Assembly: GCA_034439475.1 (NCBI GenBank)
Contig: JAWXAN010000031.1
Location: forward strand, 49,811 to 113,810
Length of the DNA: 64,000 bases
DNA from: Candidatus Zixiibacteriota bacterium
Lineage (GTDB): Bacteria; Zixibacteria; MSB-5A5; GN15; FEB-12
Direction: 5' to 3'
Below are positions 8,046 through 16,360 of the stretch, one piece after another. Position numbers and translations under genes: made by a program. Each line of letters starts with the position of its first letter. The stretch's first letter is position 1. The notes below the pieces were generated by a model. The model was not told where the DNA came from. It saw nothing but the letters and a program-made list of their open reading frames with translations, and did no database searches.

Positions 8046-8132
8046 GTCATTCCAGCGCAAGCTGGAATCCAGGACAACTGGAATCCAGAGTAAATAGACG
8101 TGTGGGCTATCTTGGGCCCGCACCTGCATAAA
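8046..8132 (+). repeat. Two-hairpin GTCATTCC repeat, copy 2
   Basis: GTCATTCCAGCGCAAGCTGGAAT forms the first hairpin. TGGAATCCAG is then duplicated, followed by AGTAAATAGACGTG and the second hairpin (GTGGGC...GCCCGCAC). Confidence 0.8.
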
Positions 8133-8205
8133 AAACAACCCACCGTCCGGACGAATGTCGGGAGTGGAGTACCCTATATCGAAGCAGACACCCCCTAACA
8201 TCTAC

Positions 8206-8264
8206 AATTGCGAGGAGCGACTTCCGAGACCTCCGCCGCGGCTGATAGCAATCTCAGTTCGTCT
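8206..8264. repeat. ATTGCGAG...GCAATCTC repeat
   Basis: It begins ATTGCGAGGAGCGAC and ends GCAATCTCAGTTCGTCT. The last 16 bases match 3588-3603 almost exactly. It is related to the widespread GTCATTGCGAG-type intergenic elements. Confidence 0.65.
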
Positions 8265-8312
8265 TTACCTTGTAGATCACTCCGACGCGGCTGATTGACG
8301 TCTTAATCCTCG

Positions 8313-8336
8313 GTGCGGGGCAGAGACACCCCGCAC
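8313..8336. repeat. CAGAGAC-loop hairpin
   Basis: A perfect 8-bp stem GTGCGGGG/CCCCGCAC encloses CAGAGACA. The same loop with different, compensating stem bases occurs at 3717-3740 and, less perfectly, at 63799-63818. Confidence 0.6.
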
Positions 8337-8370
8337 GAAGAACGAGGAAGTGTGGTCAGCCCTATATCTT

Positions 8371-8433
8371 GTCATTCCAGCATACGCTTGAATCCAGGAT
8401 AAATAGACGTGCAGGCCGACTCTGGCCAGCACC
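8371..8433 (+). repeat. Two-hairpin GTCATTCC repeat, copy 3
   Basis: GTCATTCCAGCATACGCTTGAATCCAGG, then ATAAATAGACGTGC, then a second hairpin GGCCGACTCTGGCC. It lies inside the gap before the sugar dehydrogenase gene. Confidence 0.8.
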
Positions 8434-8454
8434 ACATCTAACTACCCACCGACT

Positions 8455-8478
8455 GCGGACTTGAAAGCCTCGTGCACC
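8455..8478. repeat. 24-base shared intergenic motif
   Basis: GCGGACTTGAAAGCCTCGTG plus CACC here matches 44174-44197 with two differences, although the two sites are 36 kb apart and the flanks differ. Confidence 0.6.
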
Positions 8479-8764
8479 GACTCTCCTATGACGTAACCCC
8501 ATTGGCGGATGACGCGGTAACACATATCGTCTTCTCTGTTCAGTCAGTCGCCTCTGCCGGATAGACTTCAACGAAATCTGTGAATCATATTACCGAGTCG
8601 TCTGTCTGCTCACAAAGGTTTAATAATTCTGTCCAAAGAAACTATGGCCTGATTCAAGAAAACTCTTTTGATTTTTGCGATTTACACTATATTTCCAGCT
8701 ACTTACTTTTACCCCTTTGTTGATTTCTCTATAAAGTGTGTATTGGGAAGAAAGCTCACAGTCA

Positions 8765-10198
8765 ATGAATCACACGTCGAAAACATTTTTATTCAGCAGC
8801 AGTATAATTGGCTGTTTCCTGCTTTGTTTTGTCAACTCAATTGTGGCGGCAACACAAATTGGAAAATCGCTTGTAGCATCCGGGCTTACTGAGCCACTTT
8901 TTGTCGCGTCTGCCCGCCTTGACAAAACCCGCCTGTACGTGGTTGAGAAGAATGGTATAATCAAGCTCATCAAAAACGGCGTACTTTTGCCAACCCCTTT
9001 TCTTGACATCACTGACCGAGTGCTCAACAATGCGAGCGAGCGCGGGTTGCTGGGACTTGCATTCAGCCCGACATACCCTTTTTCAAGCAATTCGTTTTAT
9101 GTGAACTATACCGATGGCGGCGGCGCTAGCGTCGTATCCCGTTTTCGCATTTTCGATGACCCTGACTCGGCAGTGAGAGACTCCGAAGAAATAATCATCA
9201 CTATTCCCCAGCCATTCATAAACCACAATGGCGGCATGATTGCATTCGGACCGAACGATGGATATCTCTATGTTGGCATGGGTGACGGCGGCGGCGCAAA
9301 CGACCCGCAAAGCAACGGTCAGAAGCCGACCACACTTCTCGGTAAGATGCTTCGCCTCAACGTAAGTCTCCCTGGACCCGGTTACCAAATTCCGCCAACA
9401 AATCCTTTCGTGATATCTGATACCGCCGAACATGAAATCTGGGCTTTCGGCCTGAGAAACCCTTGGCGCTGGTCCTTTGATCGGCTGAATGGCAACCTCT
9501 GGATCGCCGATGTCGGCCAGGCACTCAGGGAGGAAATCGACTGGCAATCGGCCGCAAGCCAAGGGGGCGAAAATTATGGCTGGAGGCTCAAAGAGGGCCT
9601 TTCTTGTTTTATTCCCTCAGCAAGTTGCGACCCCGGTTCAATGCTCACCGATCCGATCACGCAATACTTTCATGGAAGCGGACGCTGCTCTATAACTGGC
9701 GGCTATGTTTATAGCGGTTGCGCTATCCCCGATTTACAAGGCACATATTTCTACGGCGATTATTGCACCGGTGAAATCTGGTCATTCCGATATGATGGCA
9801 CAAATATTTCAGATTCGACGGATCGGACGCCTGAACTCGGTCTGAATGGATTCGATCTCGTCTCGTTTGGCGAAGATGCCGAAGGCGAAATATACATGGT
9901 CGGAATCACATCCGGCGACATTTATAAAATAGTTCCGGCCGACAAAGAACCCGTGTCATGCGGTTCATGCTGTTCAGGAACCGTAGGCAATGTTGATTAT
10001 TCTTTCGACGGGATTGTGGATATAAGCGACCTGACATCGCTCATTGATTTCCTCTTTATTTCGCAACTACCAGTTTACTGCGACGGAGAAGCGAACATCG
10101 ATGCCTCGCCTGATGGAATTATTGATGTCTCCGATTGGACTCTTCTCATCGACTATCTTTTCATCAGTTTCAATCAACTTCCTTCTTGTCCGCAATAA
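8765..10198 (+). CDS. Secreted PQQ-type sugar dehydrogenase with C-terminal dockerin-like repeats
   Basis: 477 residues from ATG 8765, chosen because a signal peptide (FSSSIIGCFLLCFVNSIVAA) follows. Residues about 30-390 are a six-bladed propeller of the soluble glucose/sorbosone dehydrogenase family, also found in HHIP. Evidence is ERGLLGLAFSP, the active-site INHNGGMIAFGPNDGYLYVGMGDGG region, and WAFGLRNPWRWSFD. The tail holds a Cys-rich linker (CGSCCSG) and two dockerin type I-like calcium loops (DYSFDGIVDISD and DASPDGIIDVSD) with LIDFLFI/LIDYLFI helices. It likely oxidises sugars in the periplasm or outside. The dockerin-like tail suggests surface attachment; no cohesin is seen here. Confidence 0.88.
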   Translation: MNHTSKTFLFSSSIIGCFLLCFVNSIVAATQIGKSLVASGLTEPLFVASARLDKTRLYVVEKNGIIKLIKNGVLLPTPFLDITDRVLNNASERGLLGLAFSPTYPFSSNSFYVNYTDGGGASVVSRFRIFDDPDSAVRDSEEIIITIPQPFINHNGGMIAFGPNDGYLYVGMGDGGGANDPQSNGQKPTTLLGKMLRLNVSLPGPGYQIPPTNPFVISDTAEHEIWAFGLRNPWRWSFDRLNGNLWIADVGQALREEIDWQSAASQGGENYGWRLKEGLSCFIPSASCDPGSMLTDPITQYFHGSGRCSITGGYVYSGCAIPDLQGTYFYGDYCTGEIWSFRYDGTNISDSTDRTPELGLNGFDLVSFGEDAEGEIYMVGITSGDIYKIVPADKEPVSCGSCCSGTVGNVDYSFDGIVDISDLTSLIDFLFISQLPVYCDGEANIDASPDGIIDVSDWTLLIDYLFISFNQLPSCPQ

Positions 10199-10300
10199 CT
10201 CTATACGGTTTAAATCATGCGCGCCACTCAAGGCGCCAAATGTAAAATCACAAAAGTTAACGAATTAGGCTATCCCATTTGGGGGACAAATGAATTGCCG

Positions 10301-10816
10301 CTACTCAAAAAAGCTTCCGTACTTCCGCGAGAGTAAAAGCCGGTCAAGACTTCCAAACAAAACCATTGTCAGCCCGGCCATTCCTCCGATCATCAGAAAA
10401 CTTGTTTTGATCGACAGCAACGACGTCTGGAGGGAGTTTAGTACGGAGAAGTCAGGCATGAATCTTCCGAAATCGAACTGAGTCAGCAAGCTTGTCAATG
10501 ATGATAATTCAAATGGAGTCACTATGATCGCAAGCGCTATTGCTGTGGAAGCGATAAGGCAGAATAGCTTTACCAATTCAGGTGTCCTGCCGGCCAGAGG
10601 CGCGATGGTTATCCTGCGCAGAAGATTAGGAGCGAAAGATTCCTCAAGGTAGTCACAATTCAAAGTATGTATTGACGAATACAGACTCTGATAGGCTTTA
10701 TACGAATTCGAGCATTCGCCGCAGATAGTTAAATGCAGCTTTGCCTCATCCTTTCTTCTAAGCGTACCATCGAGATACTGCTGTACTTCGGAGTCAGTGA
10801 GATGGCTTATGCGCAT
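10301..10816 (-). CDS. Anti-sigma factor with zinc-binding N-terminus and membrane segments
   Basis: This 171-residue protein overlaps the end of the ECF sigma gene by 10 bases, the usual sigma/anti-sigma coupling. The N-terminal part has the ZAS/zf-HC2 signature HLTICGEC (His-x3-Cys-x2-Cys, residues about 29-36), which binds zinc and clamps the sigma factor. Two hydrophobic segments (residues about 83-102 and 137-157) anchor it in the inner membrane, so it can relay an envelope signal. It probably holds the neighbouring sigma factor inactive until a signal arrives. Confidence 0.85.
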   Translation of the reverse strand: MRISHLTDSEVQQYLDGTLRRKDEAKLHLTICGECSNSYKAYQSLYSSIHTLNCDYLEESFAPNLLRRITIAPLAGRTPELVKLFCLIASTAIALAIIVTPFELSSLTSLLTQFDFGRFMPDFSVLNSLQTSLLSIKTSFLMIGGMAGLTMVLFGSLDRLLLSRKYGSFFE

Positions 10817-11379
10817 AGCTCTTCCCTATTGAACCTAATGACAAGCCGGTCTTTCAGCATTTTTCGACCTCGAAAGAGATAGCTTTTCACCGTGCCTTCG
10901 GGGAGCTGAAGGATATCCCCGATATCCTTGTAGGTCATGTCGTGAAAGTGATAGAGGCTGATAACCGTTCCATGAAATAGCGGCAGTTGGTCTATCTCCT
11001 CGCAGAGTCGGACTGATAGTTGACGGCTTCCCGTATATTGTTCGGGGCAGCTCAATGTCCCTTGGCAGTCATCGACAGTTTTCCCTTCAGCCGCATGGTC
11101 GCTATAGAGCGGGGTTCGCTTCTTTTCGAGGTAATTGAGCGATGTGTTGTAGGCAATTTTTGCAATCCATGTGGAGAGTTTGCAATGCCCCTGAAACGAA
11201 ACCAGATTCTGGTACACTTTGATAAACGTGTCCTGGCTCAAATCAATCCGGTCTTCCTCGTTTTTCACCAGTCTGGCGACAATCTGCCCCACAAGCCGCT
11301 TATGGCCGTTGACTATGGCCTCGAAAGCTTTCGGGTCACCGGCTAATGTCTGCTTAATGAGTACATTTGTTTCTTGCAT
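10807..11379 (-). CDS. ECF (sigma-70 family) RNA polymerase sigma factor
   Basis: 190 residues with the two ECF regions. Region 2 spans residues about 10-80 (FEAIVNGHKRLVGQIVARLVK, DRIDLSQDTFIKVYQNL, STWIAKIAYNTSLNYL). Region 4 spans about 125-180, with the helix-turn-helix MTYKDIGDILQLPEGTVKSYLFRGRKML. Start at 11379 follows GGAGACGAT. The upstream region holds a TGCAAC-N17-GTCTA promoter pointing into this gene and a matching one facing the divergent DUF6249 gene, so the factor probably drives both itself and that gene. It is released by the anti-sigma encoded downstream. Confidence 0.9.
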   Translation of the reverse strand: MQETNVLIKQTLAGDPKAFEAIVNGHKRLVGQIVARLVKNEEDRIDLSQDTFIKVYQNLVSFQGHCKLSTWIAKIAYNTSLNYLEKKRTPLYSDHAAEGKTVDDCQGTLSCPEQYTGSRQLSVRLCEEIDQLPLFHGTVISLYHFHDMTYKDIGDILQLPEGTVKSYLFRGRKMLKDRLVIRFNREELCA

Positions 11380-11393
11380 ATCGTCTCCATATT

Positions 11394-11423
11394 GGTAGAC
11401 TTTGATTTATGAAAAAAGTTGCA
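11394..11423 (-). promoter_or_regulatory. Putative ECF promoter of the sigma/anti-sigma operon
   Basis: On the minus strand, TGCAAC (11423-11418), 17 bases, then GTCTACC (11400-11394). The boxes resemble the AAC/GTCTAA core of sigma-E-type promoters and mirror those on the plus strand. The start codon is only about 15 bases beyond the -10 box, so the leader is very short. Confidence 0.6.
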
Positions 11424-11436
11424 TTTTTCTTCCCCC

Positions 11437-11465
11437 TGCAACATTCAAAACTCAAACCTGTCTAA
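11437..11465 (+). promoter_or_regulatory. Putative ECF promoter of the DUF6249 gene
   Basis: TGCAAC (11437-11442), 17 bases, then GTCTAA (11460-11465). Boxes and spacing are the same as in the divergent promoter. The start codon of the target gene lies about 40 bases downstream. Confidence 0.65.
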
Positions 11466-11506
11466 TAGGCCAGATAGATTGAATGACAGACTGAAAGGAG
11501 TCTACG

Positions 11507-11857
11507 ATGCAAGAAGCTCTGCAAATGGCTGTGGTATTCTTTTCCATAGTCGCGATCGTGAAAATAATAAGTGATGGACGCACAAGAAAACAGTTGATCG
11601 AAAAAGGGCTTGTCGACGATAAAGCCAAGCTGTTCTTAAGGGGTCAGTCAGAAATGAATGCTCTTGCGAGCCTTAAATGGGGTATGGTTTTGGTCGCTGT
11701 CGGACTTGCCGCTATACTCAGCCAAATGCTCGATTACTGGTGGGCTGAAGAGGGAATGTTCGGGCTTATGTTCCTTTTTGCCGGGGTGGCCTTTCTTATC
11801 TACTACCCGATTGCGCAAAAGCGGTTTAAGGACATGGAGAGTCGCCGTCCCGAATAG
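11507..11857 (+). CDS. DUF6249-type membrane protein
   Basis: 116 residues preceded by GAAAGGAGT. It has an N-terminal membrane segment (MAVVFFSIVAIVKII), a cytosolic loop rich in charge (SDGRTRKQLIEKGLVDDKAK, typical of DUF6249), and two further membrane segments at about 55-75 and 83-103. Function unknown; related proteins are often found beside ECF sigma/anti-sigma pairs in Bacteroidetes-like genomes. It is divergent from the sigma operon and shares an identical promoter pattern, so it is a probable target of that sigma factor and perhaps part of the envelope stress response. Confidence 0.75.
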   Translation: MQEALQMAVVFFSIVAIVKIISDGRTRKQLIEKGLVDDKAKLFLRGQSEMNALASLKWGMVLVAVGLAAILSQMLDYWWAEEGMFGLMFLFAGVAFLIYYPIAQKRFKDMESRRPE

Positions 11858-11892
11858 ACCAATATTAATAAATTAACAATTAGTCTTCGACT

Positions 11893-11930
11893 AAAGTCGC
11901 TTCATGTCAGCCATGAGGTGACTTTACTAT
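11893..11930 (+). terminator. Terminator-like hairpin after the DUF6249 gene
   Basis: AAAGTC and CTTCATG on the left pair with CATGAGG and GACTTT on the right (one mismatch region and one G-U), followed by ACTATTTTA. Confidence 0.55.
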
Positions 11931-12114
11931 TTTACAGCAACAGCCAATGAAGCCAGGTCAGACTTCATTGAGCGCTATCCTGCTAAGTGCCATTGTCATA
12001 CAACGATTGCGGGCGTTTTTTGCATCAGCCAAAAATGCGCTGTTTCTTCCTCAAGGTATGGACATCCAAAGCCGATACTATTGGCAAACAGAATATTACT
12101 TGAAAGAGGACGTT

Positions 12115-12975
12115 ATGCGTTTAACGCTTATACTTGTCACAGTCGGCCTTTTGACCGCCAGTTCGGTGCTCTCACAAACCCGTGAGTCAAATCCAAGGGA
12201 ACAGGAAATAGTCAATTCGTACCTTAAGAAATCCGTTTCCCAGCATAACTCGAAGTTGAGCTGGTTCTCGGCGAACTTTGGGTTGAATCGTATCTTTCGC
12301 GACAATGATTACAACAAATTTGTCGATAATCAGCGCGCCACCTTTTCAAATGGCCGTTTCGGCTACCTGAATATGGCATCCTCTATCGGTCTTGAGGCCG
12401 CTGTTGTCTTCAAGGAGAAGTTTGCCTGGACAATTGGCGGCGAACTATGGCTCAAGATGGGCGAAACGCTTGAGGGCAGCTATTCATACAATGTCCCAGG
12501 CGGCAGCGGGCCATCCACAGTAACAAATCCGAAATCCGAAATCAGCGTGACCGGCTTCAGCAGTGGACTTCAGTATTTTATCTTAAATCCGCCAAAACTC
12601 GGCGAATCTTTGTCAAAAATGGCTGTCCGCATCGGCGGAACAGTCGGACTGTATCAGGTCAACTGGGAACTCTGGCAGCAGTATCAGAACCTCAATTTAG
12701 CCACTTCGAATTCTGCAGCCACTAATACCACTTTCAAAGATAATACTGTTGGATTTGGACTTAACCTCGGTCTTGACTATCCGATCAACTTTGGCGGTTT
12801 GATAGTTGCCGCAGATTTAAATTACCTTCATTTGAACTTCGACAACGTTGCATGGTATAACCTTCAAAATGAAGAAATCATTGCCTCACTTAACGGCCAG
12901 GAGGATGGTAGAGTCGATCTGAATCTTTCCGGCGGCCGTGGTAAAATCGAGCTGAAGAAATTCTTTAGCTGGTGA
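12115..12975 (+). CDS. Exported beta-rich protein, probable outer-membrane barrel
   Basis: 286 residues from ATG 12115, preceded by GAAAGAGGA; the frame extends upstream to 11947 but without signal or ribosome site. A clear signal peptide (LTLILVTVGLLTASSVLSQ) is followed by alternating hydrophobic strands with many Gly and aromatic residues (for example LGLDYPINFGGLIVAADLNY) and a C-terminus of KIELKKFFSW ending in an aromatic residue, as in outer-membrane barrels. Family not recognised. Its stop overlaps the possible GTG start of the next gene, so the two are probably co-transcribed. Confidence 0.6.
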   Translation: MRLTLILVTVGLLTASSVLSQTRESNPREQEIVNSYLKKSVSQHNSKLSWFSANFGLNRIFRDNDYNKFVDNQRATFSNGRFGYLNMASSIGLEAAVVFKEKFAWTIGGELWLKMGETLEGSYSYNVPGGSGPSTVTNPKSEISVTGFSSGLQYFILNPPKLGESLSKMAVRIGGTVGLYQVNWELWQQYQNLNLATSNSAATNTTFKDNTVGFGLNLGLDYPINFGGLIVAADLNYLHLNFDNVAWYNLQNEEIIASLNGQEDGRVDLNLSGGRGKIELKKFFSW

Positions 12976-13064
12976 AAACTAACGAACCGTCGAAATTGGT
13001 TGACAGATTTGCGGGAGAACCTATCTTGAGCCGACCTGTAAACAATAACAACGGAGTAAACCAC

Positions 13065-14117
13065 GTGAGACGGTTCGCAACAGCCCTATCCCTTAGTATA
13101 ATTATTGGCGCAACGGCGGTGTTATCGACCGCCTTTGCCGCTGAAAAACTTTCCGTATCCAAAGCCGGGACAATCGGCACGCCATCCGGACGCATCGCGT
13201 TTATTCGCGAAAAAAACGTCTGGGTTATGGATGCCACCGGAGCCAATCAGATGTCTGTTTCTGAGGTCGGCAATGCCGACGGGCGCCTGAGTTGGTCACC
13301 TGACGGTAAGAGAATCGCCTTCACCCGTTCCGGTACTGTCAATCTTCGCGGCCCTGATATGCTCGGCGGTCAGCACAAAGTGTATGACATCTTCCATGCA
13401 ATTCTCGACTCGGCTAAAATTGGCAACAAATTTTTCTGGTATCGAATCACCGATGATCTTGGAAGCCGCGACGCCGAATGGCAGCCCGATGGCCGCATGA
13501 TCTTCTACAAAGACATGAACGCAAATACGGTCAATTCCGAAATACCAAATTACCAAGTTGCAACGATGGACGCCGAGGGTGGTTCAATTGAAGTCCTTCG
13601 CAAAGATTGGCAGAATATGGGCGAATATTTTATTTCCCCTACCATGAATAACCGCGGCGATATCGCGTTTGTCCATTTTTATTCCGAAGGAACATCGGGC
13701 ATGGCTCCGCGAGGAATTGCCGTGCTGCCGAAAGATAAATTCATGGCTCGTCTTGATTCTGTTCGCACAGCCTCAAGCAAATTGACAGGGAATGTCGGTC
13801 CGGCCTGGTCGCCTGATGGAAAGTGGCTTGCTTTTGTAAATAATAGCATGACCGACGGCGGACTGTATATCGCATCCCCCGACCTCAAAGAGAAGTATCT
13901 TGTTTTTGCCCCTCCAGTGGGCACTACGTTGTACACAAGTCCGCCATCGTTTTCGTCCAACTCAAAATGGCTCACCTTTGCCACATCGGATGGCTCAATC
14001 TGGATTTGCGACATCACTGGCAATGGTTCAAAGAGAATCACTGGACCTGGTATCGACTCGAACCCATCCTGGTCAAAAGGAACGGCGGCGACACCAGCGA
14101 CCACGTCGTCAAAATAG
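13065..14117 (+). CDS. Secreted TolB-like beta-propeller protein
   Basis: 350 residues from GTG 13065, chosen because a GGAG lies 8 bases upstream and the signal peptide RRFATALSLSIIIGATAVLSTAFAAE follows; an upstream GTG at 12972 overlaps the previous stop. PD40/WD40-like repeats are clear: GRIAFIREKNVWVMDATG, LSWSPDGKRIAFTR, PAWSPDGKWLAFVNN and PSFSSNSKWLTFATSDGSIWICD. Such propellers act as periplasmic scaffolds. Its partner is probably the barrel-like protein encoded just upstream. Specific function unknown. Confidence 0.75.
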   Translation: MRRFATALSLSIIIGATAVLSTAFAAEKLSVSKAGTIGTPSGRIAFIREKNVWVMDATGANQMSVSEVGNADGRLSWSPDGKRIAFTRSGTVNLRGPDMLGGQHKVYDIFHAILDSAKIGNKFFWYRITDDLGSRDAEWQPDGRMIFYKDMNANTVNSEIPNYQVATMDAEGGSIEVLRKDWQNMGEYFISPTMNNRGDIAFVHFYSEGTSGMAPRGIAVLPKDKFMARLDSVRTASSKLTGNVGPAWSPDGKWLAFVNNSMTDGGLYIASPDLKEKYLVFAPPVGTTLYTSPPSFSSNSKWLTFATSDGSIWICDITGNGSKRITGPGIDSNPSWSKGTAATPATTSSK

Positions 14118-14149
14118 CTATCCTGATTTCCCAAATTTATATCTGAGTA

Positions 14150-14185
14150 AAAGTGCGTTGTCCGAAATGGCAACGCACTTTATTT
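14150..14185. terminator. Hairpin terminator between converging genes
   Basis: A 10-bp perfect stem, AAGTGCGTTG/CAACGCACTT, with a 10-base loop is followed by TATTTC on the plus strand and preceded by AAA. It separates the propeller gene from the rel gene. Confidence 0.75.
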
Positions 14186-14218
14186 CTTGGCGAAGCCTTG
14201 TGATCGTACTGAGCAATT

Positions 14219-16360
14219 TTAGTCTTTCTGTTCCTGTTTCTTTGCTCTACGGACAGAAATCACGCCTTTTACTTTTCTGACTTTATCAAGAATTCGATTC
14301 AAGTGCGACAGGTTGCTGACCTCAACCACAAAATATCCTTCGGCAGTAGTATCGCGCGAAACCATTTCCGCCCCGCGGACATTTGTATTTGAATCGGCGA
14401 TGGCTTCAGTGATATCTCGGAGCATATGCTTGCGGTCTTCGACTATCATTTCAAGCTGGACAACAAATGAGGTATCGCGGGCGGCATCCCATGAGACCAC
14501 AATCTTTCTCTCAGGAGACAGATTGGAGATTTCAATAGCCGACCGACATCCGGCTTGGTGAACGGTAACTCCCCTCCCACGGGTGATAAAACCGACAATG
14601 TCTTCGCCCGGAACCGGCTGGCAACATCCGGCGAAACGGAACATCATATTTTCAAGCCCCTGCACCCGGACGCCTTTTGATTTTCTGATCTTCTCAAGAA
14701 CCTTCGTAACAAAGCCGGGGGCTTCAGGCGTCTCTTCTTCGGTATAAATTTGCGAGATAAGGCGTTGTTGAGACAGAGAACCATTGCCTATCGAGGCAAG
14801 CAGGTCATCTATTGATTTTTTGTCGAGGTTCTCTGCGGCTTCCTGAAGCTTTTCATCATTTGGCCATTGGACACGAAGCTCTTTGAGCTTGCGTTCAATT
14901 ATCTGTTTACCCAACGCCAAAGATTGCTCGAATCCGGCCTGATTCAGCCAACGGCGGATTCTGGTTCTGGCCTGCGATGTTTTAACAAGTTTCAACCAAT
15001 CATGCGAGGGAGTTCTGTTCGGATTGGTGATAATTTCAACTTGATCGCCTGATTTGAGAGTGGTGGAAAGCGGCTGCAGGCGGCCATTAATCTTTGCCCC
15101 TGCGCAATGCAATCCGACGGCGGTATGGACCTGGAAGGCAAAATCCAGCGGCTTTGCGCCCGTGGGAAGATGTATGAGTTTTCCATTGGGCGTATAAACA
15201 AATATGTCTTCAGAATACAAATCCATTTTAAGATACTCAAGAAATTCAGATGGATTCGTCATATCTTTCTGCCATTCAAGCACATCACGGAGCCAGACCA
15301 TCTGACGGTCATCCTTGCTCATCTGCTGGCGTCCCTCTTTATAAAGCCAGTGGGCTGCGATGCCGTTTTCTGATTCGTGGTGCATCTGATGGGTTCTGAT
15401 TTGTATCTCGACCATTTTGTTGTGAGGGCCAACCACGGTCGTGTGAAGCGAGCGATAGCCGTTTGATTTTGGGTTGGCGATATAATCATGAAATCGCCCT
15501 GAGACCGGCTTCCACATGGCGTGAATAATCCCGACTGTGTGGTAACATTCCCGCTCGGTGTTCACAATAACGCGTATAGCAAAAAGATCAAATATCTCCT
15601 CAAAAGGGACTTTGCGAACTTTTATTTTCCGATGAATTGACTCCAAATGTTTCGCCCGGCCTGAGACCGTGGCGAGTATGCTATCCTGGGCCAGAGCTTC
15701 CCTGATTGGGGCGACAACCTCTTGTATATAGGCCTCGCGCTCCTCGCGCTTATCTTTGATGCGTTGGGCGAGGTCGACATAGACACCTGGCTCAAGGAAT
15801 TTTAGACAAAGGTCTTCAAGCTCAATCTTTGCCTTGTTCACACCGAGCCGGTGCGCAAGCGGGCAATAGACTTCGCGAGTTTCCTTTGCAATGCGAATTC
15901 GTTTTTCCGGCGGCAGATGCTCAAGTGTTCGCATATTGTGAACTCTATCAGCAAGTTTTATCAGGATAACCCTGATGTCCTTGGCCATGCTCAGCAGCAT
16001 TTTTCGAAAATAATCGACTTGCTGTTCTTCGTATGAATTGAAGTTAACTGTGCCGATTTTGGTAACGCCATCGACCAGCTCAGCCACTTCGTCCCCGAAC
16101 TCACGCCGGACATCCTCCATTGTATATTTGGTGTCTTCGACAACATCATGGACCAGCCCGGCCGCAATGGTTGTAGAATCCATATGGAGCTCTGCGAGAA
16201 AAAACGCCACCTCAAGACAGTGCTCGATGAACGGCTCGCCTGATGAGCGCTTTTGACAGTCATGAGCTTTATCGGAAAACTCATAGGCGCGTCGCAGAAG
16301 TCCGATATCGACATTGGCATTGAACGATTCAATTTTAATTATGAACTCTGCGAGATTCAT
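14219..16360 (-). CDS. Bifunctional (p)ppGpp synthetase/hydrolase, RelA/SpoT family
   Basis: 713 residues in the standard order. The HD hydrolase domain has H71-D72 in HDVVEDT and DRVHNMRTL. The synthetase domain spans about 230-350 and includes NPKSNGYRSLHTTVVGP. A TGS domain lies at about 395-455 (VYTPNGKLIHLPTGAKPLDFAF), and the C-terminal ACT at about 640-705. It makes and degrades the stringent-response alarmone. The intact HD site plus an RFHD motif (289-292) in place of RFKD fits the bifunctional rather than the ExDD monofunctional class, with an unusual His. The next gene upstream overlaps by 4 bases, so rel lies in the envelope-glycan operon. Confidence 0.95.
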   Translation of the reverse strand: MNLAEFIIKIESFNANVDIGLLRRAYEFSDKAHDCQKRSSGEPFIEHCLEVAFFLAELHMDSTTIAAGLVHDVVEDTKYTMEDVRREFGDEVAELVDGVTKIGTVNFNSYEEQQVDYFRKMLLSMAKDIRVILIKLADRVHNMRTLEHLPPEKRIRIAKETREVYCPLAHRLGVNKAKIELEDLCLKFLEPGVYVDLAQRIKDKREEREAYIQEVVAPIREALAQDSILATVSGRAKHLESIHRKIKVRKVPFEEIFDLFAIRVIVNTERECYHTVGIIHAMWKPVSGRFHDYIANPKSNGYRSLHTTVVGPHNKMVEIQIRTHQMHHESENGIAAHWLYKEGRQQMSKDDRQMVWLRDVLEWQKDMTNPSEFLEYLKMDLYSEDIFVYTPNGKLIHLPTGAKPLDFAFQVHTAVGLHCAGAKINGRLQPLSTTLKSGDQVEIITNPNRTPSHDWLKLVKTSQARTRIRRWLNQAGFEQSLALGKQIIERKLKELRVQWPNDEKLQEAAENLDKKSIDDLLASIGNGSLSQQRLISQIYTEEETPEAPGFVTKVLEKIRKSKGVRVQGLENMMFRFAGCCQPVPGEDIVGFITRGRGVTVHQAGCRSAIEISNLSPERKIVVSWDAARDTSFVVQLEMIVEDRKHMLRDITEAIADSNTNVRGAEMVSRDTTAEGYFVVEVSNLSHLNRILDKVRKVKGVISVRRAKKQEQKD

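Larger units (their letters stand above)
8003..8764. other. Repeat-rich intergenic region, no gene
   Basis: About 760 bases holding two GTCATTCC two-hairpin elements, a GCAATCTC element, a CAGAGAC-loop hairpin and a 24-base motif shared with 44174-44197. Short open frames here read through repeats and are not supported. The last 150 bases are AT-rich and presumably hold the promoter of the dehydrogenase gene. Confidence 0.6.

Noticed and set aside
8362..8571. Open frame of 69 codons on the minus strand
   Set aside because: It reads through a two-hairpin repeat, is Arg-rich and has no ribosome site.
8765..10198. Cellulosome component
   Set aside because: Dockerin-like tails alone are not enough; no cohesin or cellulase is in the window, and the propeller is a sugar dehydrogenase.
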